Assembly: GCA_955652025.1 (NCBI GenBank) | Contig: CATPAO010000089.1 | Location: 1-24,356, forward strand | DNA: 24,356 nucleotides | DNA from: Casimicrobiaceae bacterium | GTDB taxonomy: Bacteria; Pseudomonadota; Gammaproteobacteria; Burkholderiales; Casimicrobiaceae | Direction of reading: 5' to 3' | Shown: in pieces, positions 15,796 to 24,356 of the stretch | How positions within the stretch are numbered: the first letter of the stretch is position 1 | Layout: the number at the start of each line of letters is the position of its first letter | Translations under genes and position numbers: made by a program | The notes under the pieces: model-generated | Seen by the model: the letters and a program-made list of their open reading frames with translations, nothing else | Told to the model about the DNA's origin: nothing | Databases searched by the model: none

Positions 15796-17238
15796 TTACA
15801 GGAAGTTCGACTGCGTCAAGGCGATGACGCAAATCCCCATCAGCGGCTGCGGGAGGATTCCCAGCAATAGCAGCAGCAACCCGTTCGCCGATAGGAGCAC
15901 CTCCGCGTCGACGCGCGTTTCGAGCGGCGCGTGGTCGACCGGATCGTCGAAGTACATCAACTTGACGATGCGCAGATAGTAGAACGCGCCGATCAGCGAC
16001 GTGACCACGGCAACCACCGCCAGCCAGACGAATCCTGCGTTGACCGCCGCCTCGATCACGGTGAACTTCGCATAAAAGCCCACCGTGGGCGGGATGCCCG
16101 CCAGCGAGAACATCACGAGGAGCATGATGAACGCGAACCACGGCGAGCGCTGGTTCAGACCCTTGAAATCGTCGAGTTGGTCGCATTCGAAGCCCGCGCG
16201 CGACAAGAGGAGCACGACGCCGAAGGAGGCCAGGCTGGTGAACACGTAAGCGATCGTGTAGAACATCGCTGCGGAAAAGCCGTTCAAATCAGCGGCGAGA
16301 AAGCCGAGCAGCATGAAGCCCATGCTCGCGATCGTCGAGTAGGCGAGCATCCGCTTGATGTTCGTCTGCGCGATCGCGATCAGGTTGCCGAGCGCCATCG
16401 ACAGCAACGAAAGGACGATCAGCATCCCCTGCCAATCGAACGCCATGCCCTGCAGCGCGCCGGACAGGAGACGCAACGTCAGCGCGAACGCCGCGAGCTT
16501 GGGCGCCGTGCCGATGAAGAGCGTAATGGGCGTGGGCGCCCCGTCGTACACGTCGGGCACCCACATGTGGTAGGGCGCTGCGCCCAGCTTGAAGGCGATG
16601 CCCGAGACGACGAACACCAACCCGAACGTCATCAGCAGCGAATTGCCCTGCTTGGCGAGCACTGCTCGAGCGACCAGGTCCACATCGAGCGAGCCGGTCG
16701 CGCCGTAAATCATCGACAGGCCGTAGAGCAATATCCCCGACGCGAGCGCGCCGAGGACGAAATATTTCATCGCCGCCTCGGTCGCCTGCGACCGTTCGCG
16801 CTGCAGCGCGACCAGCGCGTAGAGCGACAGCGAGTGCAGCTCGAGGCCGAGGTAGAGCGTCAGGAAGTTGTTGCCCGTGATCATCACCTGCATGCCGAGG
16901 AGCGCGAACAGCACGAGCACGAATGTCTCGCCGCGGAACAGACCGCGCGCCGTCAGATAGCTGCGTGAATAGAACAGCATCAGCGACACCGCGATGAACG
17001 TGGCGATCCGCAGAAAGTCGGCGAGCATGTCGTCGACGATCATGTTGTGAAACGCCTTGCCGACGTCCAACTCCATCGTCTTGAACGTCACGCACGCCGC
17101 GACCAGCAGCGTGAGCTGCGTCAACCAATAGGTGACGTGCCGGTGCTCGTCGTCGACGAACAAGTCGATGACGAGGATCAGCGAGGCGGCCGAGAGAACG
17201 ACCACTTCGGGCAGCACCGGGAGGAGATTCAGCGTCAT
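15796..17238 (-). CDS. nuoN: NADH-quinone oxidoreductase subunit N
   Basis: 480-residue polytopic membrane subunit of complex I, one of three antiporter-like proton channels of the membrane arm, closest to the quinone module of the three. About 14 hydrophobic helices. Seen: YLGLELHSLSLYALVAL with the conserved glutamate, AMKYFVLGALASGILLYG, FKLGAAPYHMWVPDVYDGAPTP with channel lysine and histidine, IGTAPKLAAF with the broken-helix lysine, IAQTNIKRMLAYSTIASMG, and SLAGIPPTVGFYAKF. Start ATG 17238; gap of 18 bases from the nuoM stop. It is the last nuo gene here. In many betaproteobacteria a DUF2818 gene and a NUDIX gene come next; here lutA does. Confidence 0.97.
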   Translation of the reverse strand: MTLNLLPVLPEVVVLSAASLILVIDLFVDDEHRHVTYWLTQLTLLVAACVTFKTMELDVGKAFHNMIVDDMLADFLRIATFIAVSLMLFYSRSYLTARGLFRGETFVLVLFALLGMQVMITGNNFLTLYLGLELHSLSLYALVALQRERSQATEAAMKYFVLGALASGILLYGLSMIYGATGSLDVDLVARAVLAKQGNSLLMTFGLVFVVSGIAFKLGAAPYHMWVPDVYDGAPTPITLFIGTAPKLAAFALTLRLLSGALQGMAFDWQGMLIVLSLLSMALGNLIAIAQTNIKRMLAYSTIASMGFMLLGFLAADLNGFSAAMFYTIAYVFTSLASFGVVLLLSRAGFECDQLDDFKGLNQRSPWFAFIMLLVMFSLAGIPPTVGFYAKFTVIEAAVNAGFVWLAVVAVVTSLIGAFYYLRIVKLMYFDDPVDHAPLETRVDAEVLLSANGLLLLLLGILPQPLMGICVIALTQSNFL

Positions 17239-17256
17239 CGGCGGACCTGAAGCCGG

Positions 17257-18729
17257 TCAGAGTTTGGATTTGGCGACGTGTGCGAGCAGGTCGGCGACCG
17301 AGACGTGCATCACGTCGATCAAAGGCTTCGGCCAGACACCCATCGCCAGCACGGCCAGCGCGACCGCCGCGAGTAGCCAAAACTCGCGCCGGCTCAAGTC
17401 GGATAACGCGGCGACGCGCGCGTTGGCCACCGCGCCGAAGATCACCCGTTTGTACATCCATAGCGTGTACGCGGCGCCGAGGATCATCGTCGTCGCGGCC
17501 AGGAAGCCGAGCCAGAAATTCACCTTGACCGCCGCCAGGATCACCAGCAACTCTCCGACGAAACCGGACGTCGCCGGCAATCCCGCGTTCGCCATCGCGA
17601 ATAGCATCATGAACGCCGCGAATTGTGGCATCGTGTTGACGACGCCGCCGTAATCGGCAATCAGCCGGCTGTGCATCCGGTCGTACATCACACCGACGCA
17701 CAGGAATAAGGCCGCCGACACGAATCCGTGCGAGAGCATCTGCGCCAGGCCACCTTCGACGCCGAGCTGGCTAAAGAGAAAAAAACCGAGCGTGACGAAC
17801 CCCATGTGCGAGATCGACGAATACGCGATCAGCTTTTTCATGTCCGCCTGCACGAGCGCGACGAAGCCGATGTAAACGACGGCGATCAGCGACAGCGTGA
17901 TCACGAATCCCGACAGATAGCGCGACGCGTCGGGGACGATGGGCAGGATGAAACGCACAAAGCCGTATGCGCCGATCTTGAGCGTGATCGCCGCCAGGAC
18001 GACCGAGCCGCCGGTCGGCGCCTCGACGTGGGCATCGGGCAGCCACGTGTGCACCGGCCACATCGGGACCTTGACCGAGAACGCCATGAAGAACGCGATG
18101 AACAGCAGTACCTGCGTCTTCAGCGCCAGCGGCACGTTGTACCAGTCGAGAATCTCGAAGCTGTCGGAGATGCTGTAGAGGTAGATCAGCGCGACCAGCA
18201 TCAGGAGCGAGCCCATCAGCGTGTAGAGGAAGAACTTGACCGCGGCGTACACGCGATTGGGCCCGCCCCAAACGCCGATGATCAGGTACATCGGGATCAG
18301 CATCGCTTCGAAGAACACGTAGAACAGAATCCCGTCGAGCGCCGCGAACACGCCGTTGATCAGTCCCGACATGATCAGGAACGCGGCCATATATTGCGCG
18401 ACGCGCGTCGTGATCACCTCCCAGGCCGACCAGATCACGAGAACGGTGACGAAGCTGTTCAGCAGGATGAACAGCACGGAGAGCCCGTCGACGCCGAGAT
18501 GGTAGTGAATGTCGAAGCGCGGGATCCATTCCTTGACCTCGACGAACTGCATGGCGCCGGTCGACACGTTGAAATGTGTGAAGAGCGGAACCGTGACGAG
18601 CAACCCGGCGACGGCGCCGACCAGCGAGATCCAGCGTACGGTCGCAGCATCCCGGTCGCGGCCGACCGCGAGCGCCAGCAGACCGGTGACGATCGGCACC
18701 CAGATGGAAAGAGAGAGAAAAGGCGGCAT
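17257..18729 (-). CDS. nuoM: NADH-quinone oxidoreductase subunit M
   Basis: 490-residue antiporter-like proton-channel subunit, at the middle of the membrane arm. Seen: HYHLGVDGLSVLFILLNSF near residue 80, FFEAMLIPMYLIIGVWGG with the key glutamate, FLYTLMGSLLMLVALIYLY, WPVHTWLPDAHVEAPTGGS with channel histidine, AITLKIGAYGFVRF with lysine, LVQADMKKLIAYSSISHMG, and NAGLPATSGFVGE. I place the start at ATG 18729, 11 bases after the nuoL stop, which gives standard length; a frame extending upstream to 19296 is an overlap with nuoL and reads as arginine-rich noise. No damage is seen. Confidence 0.97.
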   Translation of the reverse strand: MPPFLSLSIWVPIVTGLLALAVGRDRDAATVRWISLVGAVAGLLVTVPLFTHFNVSTGAMQFVEVKEWIPRFDIHYHLGVDGLSVLFILLNSFVTVLVIWSAWEVITTRVAQYMAAFLIMSGLINGVFAALDGILFYVFFEAMLIPMYLIIGVWGGPNRVYAAVKFFLYTLMGSLLMLVALIYLYSISDSFEILDWYNVPLALKTQVLLFIAFFMAFSVKVPMWPVHTWLPDAHVEAPTGGSVVLAAITLKIGAYGFVRFILPIVPDASRYLSGFVITLSLIAVVYIGFVALVQADMKKLIAYSSISHMGFVTLGFFLFSQLGVEGGLAQMLSHGFVSAALFLCVGVMYDRMHSRLIADYGGVVNTMPQFAAFMMLFAMANAGLPATSGFVGELLVILAAVKVNFWLGFLAATTMILGAAYTLWMYKRVIFGAVANARVAALSDLSRREFWLLAAVALAVLAMGVWPKPLIDVMHVSVADLLAHVAKSKL

Positions 18730-18740
18730 CCGAGACTCGG

Positions 18741-20774
18741 CTAGCGTACCGCCCACCAAGTCAGCAACGCCACCACGCCGATAATCATCGTGAATGCATA
18801 GTGATAGATGTAGCCGGTCTGGATGTGGCGCATCAGCGCGGCGCTCCAGCCGACGGCACGGGCCGCGCCGTTGACGAAAAAGCCGTCGATCACGCGCCGG
18901 TCGCCGACATTCGACGCGATGCCGCCGACCGCGCGCGCACCGCCCGCAAAAAACCAGTCGTTGAACTTGTCGACGTAGTATTTGTTGTCGAGCAGCGTAT
19001 ACAGTCCGCCGGCCATTTTCGCGATCCGCGCCGGCAAGGCGGGATCGACCAAATAGCAATATGCCGCCGCCGCGATGCCCGCGATTGCGAGCCAGAACGG
19101 CGCGCTCGCGAGACCGTGCTCGATGAACGCGCCGACGCCGTGCCACTCGGTGCCAAGCTCCCGCAGCACCGCGTGCTGCTCGCGCACGACGATCGACGAT
19201 CCGAAGTAATCGCCGAACAGCATCGGCGCGATGTAGACCCAGCCGGTATAGACCGACGGAATCGCCAGCAGGATCAGCGGCACGGTGACCACCCACGGCG
19301 ACTCCTTCGGTGGCCCGCCTTCATGCGCCTCAACGTCGGGTTCCGCGCCGGCGGCCGACGAGGCATCGCGCGCGTGCTGGTCACCGGCGGCGTCATGGTG
19401 TCCGGCGATGTCGAACCGCGGCGTCCCGTGGAACGCCAGAAACAGCATCCGGAACGAGTAGAACGCCGTGATAAAGACGCCCGCGGTCACCGCAAAGTAA
19501 GCGTAGCTATGGCCCGGGATCGTCGACAGATGCACCGCCTCGATGATCGCGTCCTTGGAGAAGAACCCGGCGAAAGGCGGAATGCCGGCGAGCGCCAACG
19601 ACCCGACGATCGCGGTAATCCAGGTGATCGGCATGTAGCGCCACAACCCGCCCATCTTGCGCAGGTCCTGCTCGTGGTGGAGCGCGATGATCACCGATCC
19701 CGCGCCGAGGAACAGAAGCGCCTTGAAGAACGCATGCGTCATCAAATGGAAGATTGCGGCCGAGTAGGCGGAAACGCCGAGCGCGACCGTCATGTAGCCC
19801 AACTGCGACAGCGTCGAGTACGCGATAACGCGCTTGATGTCGTTCTGGACGATGCCCAGAAACGCCATGAACAATGCCGTCGTGGCGCCGATGACGGTGA
19901 CGAACGAGAGCGCCGTGTTGGAGAGCTCGAACAGCGGACTCATTCGCGCGACCATGAAGATGCCCGCGGTGACCATCGTTGCGGCGTGGATCAGCGCGGA
20001 GATCGGCGTCGGGCCTTCCATCGAATCGGGCAGCCACACGTGCAACGGCACCTGCGCGCTCTTGCCCATCGCGCCGATGAAGAGGCAGATGCAGATCACC
20101 GACATCAGCGACCACGTCGTTCCGCCCCACGCTACGATCGTCGTCGCCTCGAAGTTCTTCGCAGCTGCGAATACAGGTGCGTAATCCAGCGTGCCGAAAT
20201 ACGCGAGCACGAGACCGACGCCCAGCACGAATCCGAAGTCGCCGACGCGATTGGCGAGGAACGCCTTCAGGTTCGCGTAGATCGCGCTCTCCCGTGTATA
20301 CCAGAACCCGATCAGCAGGTATGACACGAGCCCCACCGCCTCCCAGCCGAAGAACAATTGGAGGAAGTTGTTGCTCATCACGAGCATCAGCATCGAGAAC
20401 GTGAAGAGCGAGATGTAGGCGAAGAAGCGCGTGTAGCCGGGGTCGTCGGCCATGTAGCCGATCGTGTACACGTGCACCATCAGCGAGACGAACGAGACGA
20501 CGAGCATCATCGTCGCGGTCAGCGGGTCGATCAGGAAGCCGATCGAGAGCTTGAGACCGCCCGACTGCAGCCACGTATAGACGTCGCCGTTGAACGCATG
20601 GCCGGCCCCGACGTCGCGCCACACGACATAGGAGGCGACCATCGCGATGGCGACGCCGAGTATGCACAGCCAGTGCGATACTGCGCGGCCGAGCTGTGGA
20701 CCAAAGAGCCCGACGACGATCGACGCAACGAGCGGCGCGACCGGAACAAGAAGATAGAGAGACTTCTCACTCAC
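18741..20774 (-). CDS. nuoL: NADH-quinone oxidoreductase subunit L
   Basis: 677-residue distal membrane-arm subunit, which couples proton transport through a long lateral helix. Seen: FFGWEAVGLVSYLLIGFWY with the conserved glutamate, NLKAFLANRVGDFGF, SAQVPLHVWLPDSMEGPTP with channel histidine, SALIHAATMVTAGIFM, IVQNDIKRVIAYSTLSQLGYM and LALAGIPPFAGFFSKD. Between about residues 465 and 490 is a polar acidic loop with His, Asp and Ala (AGDQHARDASSAAGAEPD), as often found before the last helices. The start is GTG at 20774, 6 bases after nuoK; no ATG fits the N-terminus. Complete. Confidence 0.97.
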   Translation of the reverse strand: MSEKSLYLLVPVAPLVASIVVGLFGPQLGRAVSHWLCILGVAIAMVASYVVWRDVGAGHAFNGDVYTWLQSGGLKLSIGFLIDPLTATMMLVVSFVSLMVHVYTIGYMADDPGYTRFFAYISLFTFSMLMLVMSNNFLQLFFGWEAVGLVSYLLIGFWYTRESAIYANLKAFLANRVGDFGFVLGVGLVLAYFGTLDYAPVFAAAKNFEATTIVAWGGTTWSLMSVICICLFIGAMGKSAQVPLHVWLPDSMEGPTPISALIHAATMVTAGIFMVARMSPLFELSNTALSFVTVIGATTALFMAFLGIVQNDIKRVIAYSTLSQLGYMTVALGVSAYSAAIFHLMTHAFFKALLFLGAGSVIIALHHEQDLRKMGGLWRYMPITWITAIVGSLALAGIPPFAGFFSKDAIIEAVHLSTIPGHSYAYFAVTAGVFITAFYSFRMLFLAFHGTPRFDIAGHHDAAGDQHARDASSAAGAEPDVEAHEGGPPKESPWVVTVPLILLAIPSVYTGWVYIAPMLFGDYFGSSIVVREQHAVLRELGTEWHGVGAFIEHGLASAPFWLAIAGIAAAAYCYLVDPALPARIAKMAGGLYTLLDNKYYVDKFNDWFFAGGARAVGGIASNVGDRRVIDGFFVNGAARAVGWSAALMRHIQTGYIYHYAFTMIIGVVALLTWWAVR

Positions 20775-20780
20775 GCCGCG

Positions 20781-21104
20781 CTACCCCTTGAGCGTGCCGA
20801 TGTCCTCGACGTCGATCGAGCCGACGTTGCGGAACAGGAGCACGAGAATCGCGAGCCCGATCGCCGATTCGGCGGCGGCCACGGTGAGAATGAAGAATAC
20901 GAACACCTGCCCCGACATGTCGGACAGGTAGCGCGAGAACGCGATGAAGTTCAGGTTGACGGCGAGCAGCATCAACTCGATCGCCATCAGCATGATGATG
21001 ACGTTGCGCCGATTGAGGAAGATGCCGGCGATGCTGATCGCGAACAGGATCGCGCCCAGCACGAGGTAATGCGCCAGCGTGGGCGCCGTGAAAATCGATG
21101 ACAT
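20781..21104 (-). CDS. nuoK: NADH-quinone oxidoreductase subunit K
   Basis: 107-residue three-helix membrane subunit. It keeps the two membrane glutamates needed for proton transfer: Glu43 in [12 protein letters not shown] and Glu79 in [14 protein letters not shown]. Also [10 protein letters not shown] in the cytoplasmic loop and the C-terminal end DIGTLKG typical of betaproteobacterial NuoK. A few residues longer at the N-terminus than the 101 usual. Start ATG 21104 is preceded by GGGAG about 8 bases upstream. The gap from the nuoJ stop is 45 bases, the largest within the nuo run here. Confidence 0.96.
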   Translation of the reverse strand: MSSIFTAPTLAHYLVLGAILFAISIAGIFLNRRNVIIMLMAIELMLLAVNLNFIAFSRYLSDMSGQVFVFFILTVAAAESAIGLAILVLLFRNVGSIDVEDIGTLKG

Positions 21105-21149
21105 GTTCTTCTCCCTGCCGTTCTTGAGGCGGCCGGTCGTCCTTCGCCT

Positions 21150-21749
21150 TTAGTCTTCGCGTTTTTCCGTCGGGACCTGCACGAGGCGGACGCGGTCTTC
21201 GCGCCGCACCCTTACCTGCTGGCCCGGATCCTGGTGCTTGGTTTCCCTGCGCTTGCGGTGCGTCAATGCGATCGCCGCGATGATCGCGACCAGCAGCACG
21301 ACGGCGGCGACCTCGAACGGATACACGTAGTCGACGTAGATCAGCCGCCCGAGCGCTTGCGTGTTGCTGCCGGTCGGCGCCGGAGGCAGCGCGTCCTGGC
21401 CGCCGATCGTGCTCGACAGGATCACGAGCGCCATCTCGAACAGCACCAGCGCACCCACCAGGACACCGACCGGCACATAGCTCTTGAAGTGCTCCCGCAT
21501 CCGATCGAAATTGACGTCGAGCATCATCACGACGAACAGGAACAACACCATCACGGCACCGACGTAGACGAGGACAAGCGTGATGGCGAGGAATTCCGCC
21601 TGCAACAGCAGCCATACTCCCGCCGCCGTAAAGAACGCCAGCACGAGCCACAGCGCCGCCTGGACCGGGTTGCGCGTCGTGATCACGCGGAGGCCGGCAA
21701 ACAGCAGAATCGCGGCGAAGACGTAGAAGGTGAAGGTTTGGAATGTCAT
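21150..21749 (-). CDS. nuoJ: NADH-quinone oxidoreductase subunit J
   Basis: 199-residue membrane subunit with five hydrophobic helices. Seen: [48 protein letters not shown], whose third helix contains the pi-bulge tyrosine/glycine stretch that moves during turnover in the complex, and a charged C-terminal tail ending [13 protein letters not shown], common in betaproteobacteria. ATG 21749 overlaps the nuoI stop by 4 bases (ATGA). An alternative longer frame to 22205 is only an overlap with nuoI. Confidence 0.96.
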   Translation of the reverse strand: MTFQTFTFYVFAAILLFAGLRVITTRNPVQAALWLVLAFFTAAGVWLLLQAEFLAITLVLVYVGAVMVLFLFVVMMLDVNFDRMREHFKSYVPVGVLVGALVLFEMALVILSSTIGGQDALPPAPTGSNTQALGRLIYVDYVYPFEVAAVVLLVAIIAAIALTHRKRRETKHQDPGQQVRVRREDRVRLVQVPTEKRED

Positions 21750-22237
21750 CGATACTTCGCATCCGCCGCCCGGTCGGCCGCGATCTGCGCCTCGTAGCGG
21801 TCGCCGACCGCGAGCAGCATCTCCTTCGTGTAATACAGGTCGCCGCGGCGTTCGCCGTGGTATTCGAGGATTCGCGTCTCGACTATCGAATCGACCGGGC
21901 AGCTCTCCTCGCAAAATCCGCAGAAAATGCATTTGGTGAGATCGATGTCGTAGCGTGTCGTGCGGCGCGTGCCGTCGGCGCGCTGCTCGGATTCGATCGT
22001 GATCGCAAGTGCCGGGCAGACCGCCTCGCACAGCTTGCAGGCGATGCACCGCTCTTCGCCGTTCGGATAGCGGCGGAGCGCGTGAAGGCCGCGGAAGCGC
22101 GGGCTCTGCGGCGTCTTTTCCTCGGGAAACTGCACGGTCACCTTGCGCGCGAACATATGCCGGCCGGTGAGCGACAGCCCCTTGAGGAGCTCGATCAGAA
22201 GCCACGTGCCGAAAAAGTCGCGGATGCGCTGGATCAT
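21746..22237 (-). CDS. nuoI: NADH-quinone oxidoreductase subunit I (two 4Fe-4S)
   Basis: 163-residue peripheral-arm subunit that carries clusters N6a and N6b and passes electrons to NuoB. Seen: two complete motifs [12 protein letters not shown] (Cys64, 67, 70, 74) and [12 protein letters not shown] (Cys103, 106, 109, 113), an amphipathic N-terminal helix [18 protein letters not shown], and the LYYTKEMLL segment before the C-terminus. The start ATG is at 22237, 7 bases after nuoH. Complete. Confidence 0.97.
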   Translation of the reverse strand: MIQRIRDFFGTWLLIELLKGLSLTGRHMFARKVTVQFPEEKTPQSPRFRGLHALRRYPNGEERCIACKLCEAVCPALAITIESEQRADGTRRTTRYDIDLTKCIFCGFCEESCPVDSIVETRILEYHGERRGDLYYTKEMLLAVGDRYEAQIAADRAADAKYR

Positions 22238-22244
22238 GTCGGCG

Positions 22245-23345
22245 TCAGTGGAACAGGTACGCGTAGCGCGTCTGCATCATCGCGCCGAGGAAAACGATCC
22301 AGACCAGCGTGACCGGAATGAACACCTTCCAGCCGAGTCGCATGATCTGGTCGTAGCGATAGCGGGGGAACGTCGCGCGCACCCAAAGGAACATGAACAA
22401 CACCGCCGACATCTTGAGCCCGAGCCACGCGAATCCGTCGCCGAACGGATGGACGCCGAGGATCTCGGCATGGTTGAGAATCGGGAACGGTGACAGCCAG
22501 CCGCCCAGGAACAACGTCGACGCCAGCGCGGCGACCAGGATCATGTTCATGTACTCGGCCAGGAAGAACAGCGCGAACGTGATGCCCGAGTACTCGACGT
22601 GGAAGCCGGCGACGATCTCCGATTCGCCTTCGGCGACGTCGAACGGATGGCGGTTGGTCTCCGCGATGCCCGACACCAGGTAGACGATGAACAGCGGGAA
22701 CAGCGGCCAGACGTACCAATGCGAGGCACCGCCGTCCTGGCCGCGGACGATATCGCCCAGGTTCAAGCTGTTCGCGGCCATCAGCACGCCGACCAGTGCG
22801 AAGCCCATCGCGATCTCGTAACTGACGATCTGCGCCGCCGAGCGCAGGGCGCCCAAGAACGCGTATTTCGAGTTGGACGCCCAGCCGGCGAGGATGATCC
22901 CGTAGACACCCATCGACGTCATCGCCAAGATGTAGAGCAGGCCAGCGTTGATGTTGGACAGCACGAGCGTGTCGGCGAACGGCACGACCGCCCAGGCGGC
23001 GAGCGCGGGTCCGAGCGACAGGAGCGGCGCGAGATGGAACAGCTTCCGGTTGGCGCCGGTGGGAACGATCACTTCCTTGAACAGGAGCTTGAAGACGTCG
23101 GCAAAAGGCTGCAACAATCCGAGCGGGCCCACCCGATTCGGTCCGATGCGCACCTGCATCCAGCCGATCACCTTGCGCTCGGCCAGCGTCAAATACGCCA
23201 CCGAGAGGATTAGCGGCACGGCGATGACGACAATTTTCGCGAGCGTCCAGACGCCCGGCCACACGGGACCGACGAATGTCCACACCGGGTCCCAATACGA
23301 GCCCCAGAGCCACGCGAAAAAGTCGAGTACGTGCTGCTCGGCCAC
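22245..23345 (-). CDS. nuoH: NADH-quinone oxidoreductase subunit H
   Basis: 366-residue membrane subunit at the quinone-binding junction. Eight or more helices. Seen: [60 protein letters not shown] and [18 protein letters not shown], the highly conserved loops that line the quinone tunnel, then [10 protein letters not shown] and [20 protein letters not shown] prefer the GTG start at 23345, 8 bases after the nuoG stop with AGGGA overlapping that stop. A frame to 23402 would run into nuoG and starts with residues unlike the family. Complete. Confidence 0.96.
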   Translation of the reverse strand: MAEQHVLDFFAWLWGSYWDPVWTFVGPVWPGVWTLAKIVVIAVPLILSVAYLTLAERKVIGWMQVRIGPNRVGPLGLLQPFADVFKLLFKEVIVPTGANRKLFHLAPLLSLGPALAAWAVVPFADTLVLSNINAGLLYILAMTSMGVYGIILAGWASNSKYAFLGALRSAAQIVSYEIAMGFALVGVLMAANSLNLGDIVRGQDGGASHWYVWPLFPLFIVYLVSGIAETNRHPFDVAEGESEIVAGFHVEYSGITFALFFLAEYMNMILVAALASTLFLGGWLSPFPILNHAEILGVHPFGDGFAWLGLKMSAVLFMFLWVRATFPRYRYDQIMRLGWKVFIPVTLVWIVFLGAMMQTRYAYLFH

Positions 23346-23353
23346 GGCGTTCC

Positions 23354-24356
23354 CTACGCGCGCTCGACGCTGATTGGCCCGGAGAGGCCCTCGAGGCCGC
23401 ACGTCGATGCATGCGCGGCCGCGACACGGACGACACCGGGAGGCACCGCAGAATCGACCCAGGCGGCGAGCACCGCTTCGCCGCGTCCCTGCTTCACCTT
23501 GACCTGCGCGCCCTCGGCGATGCCGAGCTTGTCGAGCAGGCTCCGGTGCATCCGCGCGCGCGGCGCTCGCGCATCGGCCGTCTGCTGCAGCGACTCCGCG
23601 CGGCGCACCAACGCGTCGGCGAAATAAATCGGCACGTCGGCAACGCGCTCGACCGGCGCGGCCGATTCGGTCGGGCGCACGATGTCGACCCGCGTCGCAT
23701 TGTCGAGTCGCGATGCGAGCGGACCGGCGTCGGCCAACAGCGCGTCACGGATGTCCTCCGAAGTATCGGCGTCGAACCCCGGAAGATTGAACATCGTTCC
23801 GAGCACGCGCAGCACTTTCCAGCCGGGTCGCGTTTCGCCCTGCGGCGGCACGACGCCACGGAAACTTTGCAACCGTCCTTCGCAATTGACGAACGATCCC
23901 GACGTCTCGGTGAATGGCGCGACCGGGAGCAACACGTCGGCGTACGCCGTGCCGTGCTTGAACGGGCTCATCACGACGACGAGTTCCGCTTTTTCGAGCG
24001 CCGCGCGCGCCGCGACCGGATTGGCGCAGTCGAATTCGGGCTCCACGTGCACGAGCAGGTACGCCTTTCGCGGCTCGGCCAGCATGGCTTGCGCGTTCTT
24101 GCCGCCGCCCTGCGGAACCGCGCGCGCGACGTACCCGCCGACCGTGTTCGCCGCCTCGGTGAGCACACCCAGCGTAGCGCCGGTGATTTCGGCAAGCGCC
24201 TGCGCCAGCGCGGCGAGCTGCGACGCGCTGGCGTGCTGTACGGCCAAGTTGCCGAGGAACACCGCGCGCCGCTGCCCGGTCAACAGGCTCGCCGCGATCG
24301 CCTCCGCTGCCGCCGCCGGCTCGATGCCCGAAAGCACGGCTGGCGCCGGCCTGCCC
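23354..24356 (-). CDS. nuoG: NADH-quinone oxidoreductase subunit G, C-terminal part cut by window edge
   Basis: About 333 residues, open to the right edge, forming the C-terminal part of NuoG (usually near 780 residues in this group). It belongs to the molybdopterin-oxidoreductase-like domain, which holds no molybdenum cofactor in complex I. Seen: [84 protein letters not shown] in pieces, [18 protein letters not shown], and a C-terminal small domain with [15 protein letters not shown]. The N-terminal Fe-S region is beyond the window, so integrity there cannot be judged. A GTG at 24337 is internal and not the start. Confidence 0.95.
   Translation of the reverse strand, partial: GRPAPAVLSGIEPAAAAEAIAASLLTGQRRAVFLGNLAVQHASASQLAALAQALAEITGATLGVLTEAANTVGGYVARAVPQGGGKNAQAMLAEPRKAYLLVHVEPEFDCANPVAARAALEKAELVVVMSPFKHGTAYADVLLPVAPFTETSGSFVNCEGRLQSFRGVVPPQGETRPGWKVLRVLGTMFNLPGFDADTSEDIRDALLADAGPLASRLDNATRVDIVRPTESAAPVERVADVPIYFADALVRRAESLQQTADARAPRARMHRSLLDKLGIAEGAQVKVKQGRGEAVLAAWVDSAVPPGVVRVAAAHASTCGLEGLSGPISVERA

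Noticed and set aside
16289..17701. 470-codon minus-strand frame across nuoM and nuoN
   Set aside because: It lies in another frame over two complete nuo genes and reads as arginine-rich noise.
18801..20324. Long plus-strand open frame (507 codons) opposite nuoL
   Set aside because: It is antisense to a clearly conserved gene, has the Arg/Asp/His-rich composition of a GC-rich shadow frame and no domain-like pattern.
1..24356. CRISPR arrays, insertion sequences, prophage or toxin-antitoxin genes
   Set aside because: No regularly spaced repeats, transposase or integrase motifs, phage structural genes or small paired toxin-antitoxin frames were found on either strand.

Overview
This is GC-rich chromosomal DNA from a Gram-negative proteobacterium, most likely a betaproteobacterium. 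Grounds are the type and order of the complex I subunits (nuoG to nuoN), an Lut-type lactate oxidation operon, a DUF1328 membrane protein, an entericidin-like lipoprotein remnant and an RpfG-type HD-GYP regulator. Genus cannot be given from the sequence alone. Both ends cut through genes: an NCS1 permease on the left and nuoG on the right.

Layout. 1-1075 (+): 3' part of an NCS1 nucleobase/allantoin-type permease. 1114-6673: glycogen genes, with glgA (-) and glgC (+) diverging from a shared upstream region and glgP (-) converging on glgC; glgP is coupled to an upstream secreted alpha/beta hydrolase (6673-7413). 7518-8467: a gene-poor stretch with two S9-peptidase C-terminal remnants pointing away from each other, an inverted repeat and a short direct repeat. 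8468-10964 (+): a two-domain response regulator/HD-GYP c-di-GMP phosphodiesterase followed by a CitMHS-like sodium/proton antiporter. 11036-11612 (-): a DUF1328 membrane protein with an unusual C-terminal tail and an entericidin fragment lacking its signal peptide. 11622-15724 (-): a compact operon lutA-lutB-aminotransferase-lutC. 15796-24356 (-): nuoN, M, L, K, J, I, H and the end of nuoG.

How they work together. nuoG-N encode the membrane arm and part of the peripheral arm of the proton-pumping NADH:quinone oxidoreductase. The lut genes, on the same strand 71 bases downstream of nuoN, would oxidise L-lactate to pyruvate through Fe-S proteins. The aminotransferase inside the lut operon overlaps both neighbours by 4 bases, so it is probably made together with them. 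GlgC and GlgA make ADP-glucose and glycogen, and GlgP degrades glycogen; no branching or debranching enzyme is in the window.

I found no clear sign of a new defence, mobile or secondary-metabolite system. The most unusual items are the paired S9-peptidase remnants, the signal-less entericidin fragment abutting lutC, the aminotransferase inserted in lut, and a hairpin in the glgC leader.
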